From Pseudomonadota bacterium (GTDB lineage: Bacteria; Pseudomonadota; Gammaproteobacteria; Xanthomonadales; Rhodanobacteraceae): a DNA stretch of 57,747 nucleotides. Where the stretch lies: assembly GCA_018240465.1 (NCBI GenBank), contig JAFEFS010000060.1:1-57747 (forward strand). The letters run 5' to 3'. Positions 45,756 to 52,864 of this stretch are shown one piece after another. Each line of letters begins with the position of its first letter. The first letter of the stretch is position 1. The notes beneath the pieces are model-generated. The model was not told the origin of the DNA. It ran no database searches and saw only the letters and a list, made by a program, of their open reading frames with translations. Position numbers and translations under genes: made by a program.

Positions 45756-45784
45756 TTGCGCGGGCAATTCGGATATCGTAGACT
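45756..45784 (+). promoter_or_regulatory. possible promoter of the 491-residue secreted protein gene
   Basis: TTGCGC (45756-45761), 17 nt, TAGACT (45779-45784), about 105 nt before the start codon at 45891. The elements are imperfect, but the spacing is ideal, and the gene must have its own promoter because a terminator precedes it. The rest of the 45646-45890 gap holds no gene; an AGGAG ribosome binding site is at 45879-45883. Confidence 0.4.
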
Positions 45785-45890
45785 TGAAGCGCTGTTGCTT
45801 GGGCTCGTCGGGACTTCTTGCAGAAAAAGCAGAAGCGCGAATGGGCGGGCCAGCAAAAACATAAGCCCTGTGACCGAAAGGAGTTTAGTA

Positions 45891-47366
45891 ATGAAAAGAA
45901 CCAGTCTTACGACTGCCGTCATCGCCGGTATCGCCGGTGTTGCTGGCATTTCCAACATGGCGAGCGCCGTCTATTTGAACAACGACGGCCTGGGCCAGGT
46001 CCTCATCTACCCGTACTACACCGTCAACGCCGGCAACACCACGTTGCTGACGGTCGTCAACACGACCGCTCAAGGCAAGGCCGTCAAGGTCCGCTTCCTT
46101 GAAGCCTACGACAGCCGCGAAGTCCTCGACTTCAACCTGTATCTGTCGCCGCACGACGTGTGGACGGCGGGCGTGGTTCCGGTCGGCGGCGGCGCCGGCG
46201 TGTGGACCAACGACAACAGCTGTACGGTCCCGACCGTTCCGTCCGGCGGCGCGGCCAATGCGTATCCGTTCCAGACCAGCGCGTTCGACGGCGGCGTCAC
46301 CGCCACCGACGGCGGCCCGACGGATGTGTCGCGTACGCTCGAAGGTTATGTCGAGCTGATCGAAATGGGCACCGTCACCAACGCGACGAACAACAGCCTG
46401 AAGGCCATCACCCACGGCAGCAACGGCATTCCGGCCAACTGCGCGCAGGTTTATGGCGCGTGGAACGGCGGCTACTGGGTGCCGTCGGGCGCGGCCGACA
46501 TCGCCTCCCCGACCGGTGGCCTGTTTGGCTCGGGTGCGATCATCAACGTCAGCCAGGGCACGATCGCCGGCTACAACGCCGACGCCATCGACCAGTTCTA
46601 TCTGGCCGGCACGACCTTCCACACGGCTCCGGGTTCGCTGACCCCGTCGATCGCCAGCGCGACCTCGACGACCAGCTATGTGTTCGCTCCGAGCCCGGTC
46701 AGCAGCATCCCGACCCTGGTCACCACGACCTACGCGCTCGGTGTCGATGCGGTCAGCTCGCTGTTCATGGCTGATTCGCTGTACAACGAATACTGGACCA
46801 GCGGCGGTACGGCGGCGAGCTCCGAGTGGGTCGTCACCTTCCCGACCAAGCGTTTCTACGTCGATCCGACCATCGTTACCGGTCCGGTCATCGCGGATCC
46901 GCCGTTCGACGTCGTGTTCAGCAGCAGGAACGGTGGTACCTCGTGCTCGCCGATCAACATCAGCAGCTACGATCGCGAAGAGAAGTCGCCGGGTGGCACG
47001 ATCAACTTCTCGCCGGTCAAGGTGTACGGCAACGCCCTGTGCTACGAAGCCCAGGTCGTGACGTTCAACCAGGGCACCGGTGCGAGCAAGGTGCTCGGCT
47101 CCAACCTGACGGCCAACATCAACCCCGGCGCGAACAACGGCTGGGTGCAGATCGACCTGTACAGCAAGGCGGCGACGCAGCACATCCTGCCGGCTTCGTA
47201 CACGGTTGGCAGCTCCAACGTGTTCCGCGGCCTGCCGGCGACCGGCTTCTGGGTGGCCAACCTGGTCAACGGCAATGTCGGCGGCGTGCTGTCGAACTAT
47301 TCGGCACTGTTCCGTCACAAGCTGCACCGCACCTGCGCCAACACCGCCGGTTCTGCCTGCTCCTGA
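45891..47366 (+). CDS. abundant-type secreted protein of unknown function
   Basis: A 491-residue exported protein. Its signal peptide is long (MKRTSLTTAVIAGIAGVAG, cleavage likely after MASA near residue 26). The mature part is rich in Thr, Ser, Gly, Asn, Val and aromatic residues, like a beta-structured surface or extracellular protein. It begins with NNDGLGQVLIYPYYTVNAGN. Cysteines are few and could pair. I recall related hypothetical proteins with the GLGQVLIYPYYT phrase in xanthomonads, with no known function. The strong ribosome binding site, the even use of C/G-ending codons and an excellent terminator suggest high expression. Its place right after the type II secretion operon makes it a candidate substrate, by inference only. 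Confidence 0.82.
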   Translation: MKRTSLTTAVIAGIAGVAGISNMASAVYLNNDGLGQVLIYPYYTVNAGNTTLLTVVNTTAQGKAVKVRFLEAYDSREVLDFNLYLSPHDVWTAGVVPVGGGAGVWTNDNSCTVPTVPSGGAANAYPFQTSAFDGGVTATDGGPTDVSRTLEGYVELIEMGTVTNATNNSLKAITHGSNGIPANCAQVYGAWNGGYWVPSGAADIASPTGGLFGSGAIINVSQGTIAGYNADAIDQFYLAGTTFHTAPGSLTPSIASATSTTSYVFAPSPVSSIPTLVTTTYALGVDAVSSLFMADSLYNEYWTSGGTAASSEWVVTFPTKRFYVDPTIVTGPVIADPPFDVVFSSRNGGTSCSPINISSYDREEKSPGGTINFSPVKVYGNALCYEAQVVTFNQGTGASKVLGSNLTANINPGANNGWVQIDLYSKAATQHILPASYTVGSSNVFRGLPATGFWVANLVNGNVGGVLSNYSALFRHKLHRTCANTAGSACS

Positions 47367-47401
47367 GGCACGGAAGGTAGTTGATGTAGAGCTTCAAGAA
47401 C

Positions 47402-47434
47402 GGGGAGGGGCGCAAGCTCCTCCCTGTTTTTTTT
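47402..47434 (+). terminator. strong intrinsic terminator
   Basis: A 10-bp stem (GGGGAGGGGC with GCTCCTCCCT, two G-T wobbles), a GCAA tetraloop, one G, then eight T at 47427-47434. It lies 36 nt after the stop of the 491-residue protein gene and ends that transcript. Confidence 0.93.
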
Positions 47435-47540
47435 CCGGATCGAAAAAACCGGTTCGAGCGCAACCCTCTTGTCTGGCAGCCGCACGAACCCCATACGTTG
47501 TCGACGATAGACCAAAGCCTTGCAGTACGAGGAGAACAAT

Positions 47541-48575
47541 ATGTTGAAGAAATTGAGTTTTGCCAGCCTGACGCTGTTGCTTGCGTCCGGCGCATTCGCG
47601 CAGACCACCACCATCACCCCCTCCAGCCCGGTAACCACTACCGTGGGCGGCAGTTGCACCACCGTCATCAGCAGCGTTACCTACGAAGCGTCGAACAATA
47701 GCTTCTCGATCAACGCCAGCAGTTGCGGAACGACCACGCCTACCCCGTCGTTTGCGTTGTCGATTTCCGCGACCACCTATACGATCGGCAGCGGCGCAGC
47801 AGCGCCCGTCATCACCTGGACGCCGAATGCGCAGGCGTCCGGCGCGACCTGTACGCTGACCCCGCCGGCCGGAATCACCGGCAGCATCAGCGGCAATACG
47901 TTCATCACCAACACGCCGACGACGGCGGGCACCTACACCTTCGCTCCGACCTGCACGTTGAACAGCACCGCGGTGGCCGTATCCCCGGCCTCGGTGTCGT
48001 TGACGGTCAGTACGAGTGGCGGCGGCGGTGGCGGTACCGGTAGCTGCGGTACGGGCGCCCAGCCCAGCTCGTCGATCAACGGCAAGGTCCTGCAGCGCCA
48101 GTGCAGCGGCGATGTGTTCATCCAACCGGGTCCGATCGCCGGCTCGCAGGGCCTGGCGCAGACCGACCTCGGCAAGGTGCTCGGCGGCACGTCGTTCGGG
48201 AGCTATTCGTATGCGGGTTACTCGCCGACGTTCTCGATCCAGAGCGGCTACTACATCGCGCTGCAGTTCACGCCGACGGTTTCCGGTTCGTTCCAGATGA
48301 CGGCCAACCCGAGCTACGGAGACGGCGGCACGATCACGGTGAGCACGGTACCGGGCGCGATGACCCAGGGCAGCACGGGCTTCGTTTGCGGCGTGGGCCG
48401 CAGTGCGGCGAACGGCATCTACGTGAGCACGGCGGGTGGCGTCTGCGGAGTGACGGTGGGCACGACCTACTACCTCAACATCGCCGACGTCGATACTGCC
48501 GGCAACAATCTGTGTTACAACGGCAGGCCGAATTCCTGCACGTTCTCGACGGTGTCCTACACGATCTATCAGTGA
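47541..48575 (+). CDS. secreted two-domain protein of unknown function
   Basis: A 344-residue exported protein with a signal peptide (MLKKLSFASLTLLLASGAFA, cleavage after Ala20). Residues about 21-163 are Thr/Ser-rich and look like Ig-like or Big-like beta domains (SATTYTIGSGAAAPVITW; TPTTAGTYTFAPTCTL). A run of Gly (SGGGGGGTGSCG, about 163-174) links them to a C-terminal domain with several Cys (SGYYIALQFTPTVSGSFQM; YYLNIADVD). That domain recalls pre-peptidase or lectin-like modules but is not assigned. The ATG has a GAGGAG ribosome binding site 6 nt upstream; an in-frame TTG at 47520 is rejected. It lies between two intrinsic terminators and so forms its own unit. Confidence 0.8.
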   Translation: MLKKLSFASLTLLLASGAFAQTTTITPSSPVTTTVGGSCTTVISSVTYEASNNSFSINASSCGTTTPTPSFALSISATTYTIGSGAAAPVITWTPNAQASGATCTLTPPAGITGSISGNTFITNTPTTAGTYTFAPTCTLNSTAVAVSPASVSLTVSTSGGGGGGTGSCGTGAQPSSSINGKVLQRQCSGDVFIQPGPIAGSQGLAQTDLGKVLGGTSFGSYSYAGYSPTFSIQSGYYIALQFTPTVSGSFQMTANPSYGDGGTITVSTVPGAMTQGSTGFVCGVGRSAANGIYVSTAGGVCGVTVGTTYYLNIADVDTAGNNLCYNGRPNSCTFSTVSYTIYQ

Positions 48576-48658
48576 GGCCCGGGGTCTGATCGTTCGGCAG
48601 TCCCGGCGTGTGCCGCCGGGGCTGCCGGTCCGCCGACTTCTTTCTGGTTCAACTGTAA

Positions 48659-48692
48659 AAAGGCCGGTCGATTCCGGCCTTTGTTTTTTTTT
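48659..48692 (+). terminator. strong intrinsic terminator immediately before the parvulin gene
   Basis: A 9-bp perfect stem (AAAGGCCGG and CCGGCCTTT), a TCGATT loop, one G, then nine T (48684-48692). It would end the 344-residue protein transcript. The next start codon is only 11 nt after the T tract. Confidence 0.93.
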
Positions 48693-48703
48693 CTGGTGAC
48701 GAC

Positions 48704-49648
48704 ATGATGGCAAAGAAAATTCTTGTTGCGCTGCTGGCATTGGCCGGCGTTGCGGGCAATGCCTGTGCGGACGACAACGTGGAAATCGTCAAGCAGGGCG
48801 ACGCCAGGGTGACCCTGACCGACGTCGAAGGTTTCCTGCAGCAGATGCCGGCGGACCGCCGGGTCGGCTTTCTGGAGAACCCGGCGCGCGTGCAACAGAT
48901 GCTGATCGGTATCCTGCGCGACAAGCAGCTGGCGCAACAGGCGGTGGCGATGAAGCTCGACCAGGATCCGCAGATCCAGGCCGAGATCGCCGTGCTGAAG
49001 GACCAGGTGCTTTCGCGCCGGCGCATGAGCGCCTTCGAGGCCTCGCTGCAGATTCCGTCGATGGAATTGGCCGCGAAGGAGCAATACCTGACGCACAAGG
49101 CCGACTATGCGGTTCCCGAAGTCGCCGACGTGCAGCACCTGCTGATCTCGGAAAAGGGTCGCAGCGACGCCGAGGCCAGGGAGCTGGCGGAAAAGGCGCG
49201 CGCCGAGGCGGTGGCGAATCCGGCGGCCTTCGACCAGCTGGTGCAGAAGTATTCGGACGATCCGAGCAAGGTGAACAACCTCGGTCAGATTCGCGACGCC
49301 ACCTCGGACAAATTCGTCAAGGAATTTTCGGCGGCGGCGAAGAAGCTGACCACGGTCGGCGAGATTTCGCCGGTCGTGAAGACCCAGTACGGCTACCATG
49401 TGATGAAACTGCTGCGCAAGACGCCGGCGCGGCAACAGGACTTCGCCGCGGTCAAGGATCAGCTGATCGCCAAGCTCAAGGACAACTACGTCGCCGAGCA
49501 GCGCAAGGCCTTTCTCGCCAAGCTGGACGAAACCACCCCGAGCGTCAATCCGCAAGGCATGGAAGCCCTGCAGCAGCACTACAAACTCGGGGATGTGCCC
49601 AACATCGGGGATGCGGTCAAGGCGGCAGCGCAACCCGGCTCGAAGTAA
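48704..49648 (+). CDS. periplasmic PpiC/parvulin-type peptidyl-prolyl isomerase
   Basis: A 314-residue exported folding helper: signal peptide (cleavage near residue 22, after NACA), a SurA/PrsA-like helical N-terminal region (about 35-130) and a parvulin domain at about 138-245 (VADVQHLLISEKGRSDAEARELA; FDQLVQKYSDDPSK; ISPVVKTQYGYHVMKLL). The usual GGDLG loop is degenerate (VNNLGQIRDA). A helical tail follows. Two ATG codons in a row are possible starts. It begins 11 nt after a terminator T tract, leaving no room for a promoter between. It may serve secreted proteins or the polysaccharide locus downstream; neither is proven. Confidence 0.87.
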   Translation: MMAKKILVALLALAGVAGNACADDNVEIVKQGDARVTLTDVEGFLQQMPADRRVGFLENPARVQQMLIGILRDKQLAQQAVAMKLDQDPQIQAEIAVLKDQVLSRRRMSAFEASLQIPSMELAAKEQYLTHKADYAVPEVADVQHLLISEKGRSDAEARELAEKARAEAVANPAAFDQLVQKYSDDPSKVNNLGQIRDATSDKFVKEFSAAAKKLTTVGEISPVVKTQYGYHVMKLLRKTPARQQDFAAVKDQLIAKLKDNYVAEQRKAFLAKLDETTPSVNPQGMEALQQHYKLGDVPNIGDAVKAAAQPGSK

Positions 49649-49796
49649 CTCCGTGCGTTCCCGTCCCGATGCCTGCAAGACGCGACGTCATCGCCGAACC
49701 CGCCACCGCGCGCGGCAGAGCGGTGGCGCACAGGGGAAAGGCCCATCCGCACCCCGGCGCGCGCGGACGCGAAGGCGGGCCGGGTGATACGCGGGC

Positions 49797-50651
49797 ATGC
49801 GGCTCGAAAATACCTTGGCCGATCGACGGCAGTCCGGCGGCATGACGCGCGATGACTCCCGTTTGCGCCGAGCGGAAAAATCGTGGGCCATCGCGGTCCA
49901 CTTCATCCGTCGCGAGCTGCGCAACCGCTACCTAGGCAGCATCAGCGGCGGCCTGTGGGCCTTGTTGCAGCCGTTGATGCAGCTTGTGATCTATGGCTTC
50001 GTCTGGACCTACGTGTTCAAGATGCGCTTGCCCGGCGGTGACGCGTCGCCCGCGGCGATCGTGCCGTTCCTTGCGCTGGGCGTGTGGCCCTGGAATGCGT
50101 TCAGCGAAGCGGTGATGCGCTCGGCGACCGCGATCCAGGACAACGCGGGATTGATCGGCAAGGTTGCGTTTCCACGCGGGGTGCTGGTCCTGGCCGCGGC
50201 CAGCGCGAGCTTCCTGCTCCACGGCATCGGCTTCATCGTGGTCGTGGTCGTGGTCGAATTGCTCGGCATTCCGCTTCAGCTCGCGCATCTGCCGCTGGCC
50301 TTGCTCGCGTTCGCGCTGCTGTTTGCGCTCGCGCTCGGTTTCGGCTACCTGTTCGCCGCGATCCAGGTGTTCGTGCGCGACCTCTCGCAGGTTCTCGGTC
50401 AGGTGCTGCCACTGATGATGTTCACCGCACCGGTGCTCTACTCGCGCGAATTCCTGCCCGAACGGTTCCGCCAATGGCTGGACTGGAATCCATTCACGTT
50501 CTATCCCGAATATCTGCGCGCCGAATTGCTCGGCATGGGTTCGGTCGGCGTCGCCGCGCAACTGGGCGCGCTCGGGCTGGCGCTTGCGATCCTTGCCATC
50601 GGTTATGCGGTGTTCCGGCGCCTCGATCCGCGTTTCGAGGATTTCCTGTGA
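49797..50651 (+). CDS. wzm: polysaccharide ABC exporter permease (Wzm type)
   Basis: A 284-residue ABC-2 family permease that, with the ATPase encoded next, exports a lipid-linked O-antigen or similar polysaccharide across the inner membrane. Typical features are the amphipathic N-terminal IRRELRNRYLGSISGGLWALLQPL segment, six membrane helices and the TAPVLYSREFLPERFRQWLDWNPF loop. The ATG at 49842 is a possible alternative start 15 codons in. It overlaps the ATPase gene by 4 nt (GTGA). The 148-nt gap before it holds no gene. Confidence 0.9.
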   Translation: MRLENTLADRRQSGGMTRDDSRLRRAEKSWAIAVHFIRRELRNRYLGSISGGLWALLQPLMQLVIYGFVWTYVFKMRLPGGDASPAAIVPFLALGVWPWNAFSEAVMRSATAIQDNAGLIGKVAFPRGVLVLAAASASFLLHGIGFIVVVVVVELLGIPLQLAHLPLALLAFALLFALALGFGYLFAAIQVFVRDLSQVLGQVLPLMMFTAPVLYSREFLPERFRQWLDWNPFTFYPEYLRAELLGMGSVGVAAQLGALGLALAILAIGYAVFRRLDPRFEDFL

Positions 50652-51910
50652 ACGAGGTTAACGATCCGAACGCGCGACGCGAAGATGATTCTTTGCTCGC
50701 CGTCGCGCGCAATCTGGGCAAGTCCTATCCGAAGGTGTTTCGTCCGCGCGACCGCTTGCGCGCGCTTGCCAAACTGCTCGTCGGCAACGGCCACATCGAT
50801 TCGGTGCCGGTGCTGCGCGGCGTGGACATCGATGTCACGCGCGGCGAGTCGCTCGGCCTGATCGGCGAGAACGGCGCGGGCAAATCGACTCTGCTCAAGC
50901 TGCTCACGGGCGTGCTGACTCCGAGTACCGGCAGCGTCGAGGTGCGCGGCCGGGTCGGCGCCCTGCTTGAACTCGGCGCGGGCTTCCACCTCGAATACAC
51001 CGGTCGCGACAACATCGCCATGTCGGCGGCGCTGTACGGCCTCGCGGCCGACGAACTGCGCGAGAAGCTGCCGCAGATCATCGACTTCGCCGATATCGGC
51101 CGCTACATCGACGAGCCGGTGAAGCACTATTCCTCGGGCATGGTCGTGCGCCTCGGTTTCGCCATCGTGGCCGCGCTGAAGCCGGACCTGCTGATCACCG
51201 ACGAGGTGCTCGCGGTCGGCGACGAGTCCTTCCAGAAGAAGTGCGTGCGCTGGATGGAGGGCTATCTGGCCAGCGGCGGCACCCTGATCCTCGTCTCGCA
51301 CAGCATGTACCACATACAGAAGCTGTGCCGGCACGCGTTGTGGCTGCGCCAGGGGGAGATCGCCGCCGCCGGCGACGTGTTCGACGTAACCCAGGCGTAC
51401 CTGGCGTATCACGAGCGCAAGTCCGCCGCCGGGCCGGAGCGCGGCATCATCGCGGCGCAGGGCGTCGAGTTCCACCTGCTCGGTCTGGCGGTCAATGGGA
51501 CGGAGCAGGAAACGTCGTTGTTCCTCGACCAGGGCGACTCGCTGTGCCTTACCGCGCGCGTACGCTCACGCGACGGGCGCGAACCGACCGTCGCCTTCGG
51601 CATCGCGCGTGCGGACGGCACGGCCGTGTACGGCGTCAGCAGCGAGATGGACGGCGTGGCGCCGCAGCGTATCGATGCGCACACCTGGGTAGCCGAGATC
51701 GTGTTTTCGGATCTCTCCCTGCTGCCCGGAACGTACACGGTCAAGGCGCATCCGCTGGATACCGAGGGTGTACGCTTGTTCGACACGATCGAGCGCGGCA
51801 TCGTCGTGCGCGGCAGCACGCGTGAGTTCGGCCTCGTCCGCCTACAACACCGCTGGGGTCCGGCGGTGAAGTCAGACGCTGCGCGAGATGCCGGCGATTC
51901 CGATTCCTGA
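50648..51910 (+). CDS. wzt: polysaccharide ABC exporter ATPase with carbohydrate-binding domain (Wzt type)
   Basis: A 420-residue ATPase of the Wzm-Wzt exporter. The start is GTG at 50648, overlapping the permease stop. The nucleotide-binding domain has Walker A GENGAGKST (from Gly73, Lys79), the signature YSSGM (about 161-165) and Walker B LLITDEVL (Asp185-Glu186). After a linker, residues about 250-405 form a Wzt C-terminal beta-sandwich (TVAFGIARADGTAVYGVSS; LLPGTYTVKAHP), which in related systems recognises the terminal modification of the finished glycan. The methyltransferase gene next to it fits a methyl-capped chain. Confidence 0.92.
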   Translation: MNEVNDPNARREDDSLLAVARNLGKSYPKVFRPRDRLRALAKLLVGNGHIDSVPVLRGVDIDVTRGESLGLIGENGAGKSTLLKLLTGVLTPSTGSVEVRGRVGALLELGAGFHLEYTGRDNIAMSAALYGLAADELREKLPQIIDFADIGRYIDEPVKHYSSGMVVRLGFAIVAALKPDLLITDEVLAVGDESFQKKCVRWMEGYLASGGTLILVSHSMYHIQKLCRHALWLRQGEIAAAGDVFDVTQAYLAYHERKSAAGPERGIIAAQGVEFHLLGLAVNGTEQETSLFLDQGDSLCLTARVRSRDGREPTVAFGIARADGTAVYGVSSEMDGVAPQRIDAHTWVAEIVFSDLSLLPGTYTVKAHPLDTEGVRLFDTIERGIVVRGSTREFGLVRLQHRWGPAVKSDAARDAGDSDS

Positions 51911-51919
51911 GCACCCGCC

Positions 51920-52813
51920 ATGACGACCTCAACCTCCGCTGCGGCCCTGGAGTTCACCGGGGAACGATTCACCCCCGAATGCGTGCGCGAAATCTGGTAC
52001 GAGCATTGGGCGCGCTACGCCTTTGCTGCCGGTTTCGCGCACGGCAAGCGCGTACTCGACGCGGCCTGCGGCGAGGGCTTCGGCAGCGCCCTGCTCGCGC
52101 GCACCGCCGCGCAGGTCACCGGTCTGGACGTGTCTGCGCAGGCGGTCGCGCATGCGCAGGCGCGCTACGGCGGCGCGGCGAATCTGCGCTATGTGCAAGG
52201 CGATTGCACGCAGCTGGATCTGCCCGCGGCGAGCGTCGATCTCGTCGTTTCGATCGAAACGCTGGAACATGTCCTCGCGCAGGAGGACATGGTCGCCGGC
52301 TTTGCCCGCGTGCTGGGCGAGGACGGCGTGTTCATCGTCTCCTCACCCGACAAGCATGCGTATTCCGATGTCACCGGCTTCCGCAACGAGTACCACGTGC
52401 GCGAGCTGTATCGCGACGAGCTGCTGGCGCTGCTCGGGAGACATTTTCCAGAAGTGCGCCTGTACGGGCAGAAGCTGTTGTTCCAGTCCGCGATCTGGGC
52501 GCTGGACGAGGCTGGCACGAAGGTTGCCGGCATCGCCGCGACCACGGCCGAGGCGGCCGCCGATGGCTCGACTTTGCTAAAATCCGGGCTGCAATACGAC
52601 CCTTTGTATTTCATCGCGGTGTGCTCGCGCCGGCCATTGGGCGATTTGCCCAGCCTGGCATTGTTCGGCGACCGCGCCGAATCGGTGTATGCACACTACA
52701 ACCATGAAGTGCGCAAGAACATCGCTGCGGGCGGGCGCATCGCCGAACTCGAAGCGCAGACCGAAGCCCTGCGCGCCGAGGTCGAACGGCTGCGGGGCGC
52801 GGGCAAGCCTTAG
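51920..52813 (+). CDS. SAM-dependent methyltransferase with C-terminal coiled coil
   Basis: A 297-residue class I methyltransferase. SAM-binding motif I is VLDAACGEGFGS (residues 45-56), the acidic post-I residue is in VTGLDVS, and motif IV/V is near VDLVVSIETLEHV. The last about 30 residues form a coiled coil (RIAELEAQTEALRAEVERL). It lies 9 nt after the Wzt gene. In ABC-dependent O-antigen systems a methyltransferase (for example WbdD) caps the chain and determines length through a coiled coil. A capping or sugar-O-methylation role is inferred from context. Confidence 0.87.
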   Translation: MTTSTSAAALEFTGERFTPECVREIWYEHWARYAFAAGFAHGKRVLDAACGEGFGSALLARTAAQVTGLDVSAQAVAHAQARYGGAANLRYVQGDCTQLDLPAASVDLVVSIETLEHVLAQEDMVAGFARVLGEDGVFIVSSPDKHAYSDVTGFRNEYHVRELYRDELLALLGRHFPEVRLYGQKLLFQSAIWALDEAGTKVAGIAATTAEAAADGSTLLKSGLQYDPLYFIAVCSRRPLGDLPSLALFGDRAESVYAHYNHEVRKNIAAGGRIAELEAQTEALRAEVERLRGAGKP

Positions 52814-52864
52814 CGCCGGTTCCGGCTGCGGTCGCGCAGCAGCATTTCCCTTCCAGGCATTCCC

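Noticed and set aside
45885..47327. 480-residue open frame on minus opposite the 491-residue secreted protein
   Set aside because: It has no start signal and Arg/Val/Asp-rich shadow composition. The plus gene has a signal peptide, ribosome binding site and terminator.
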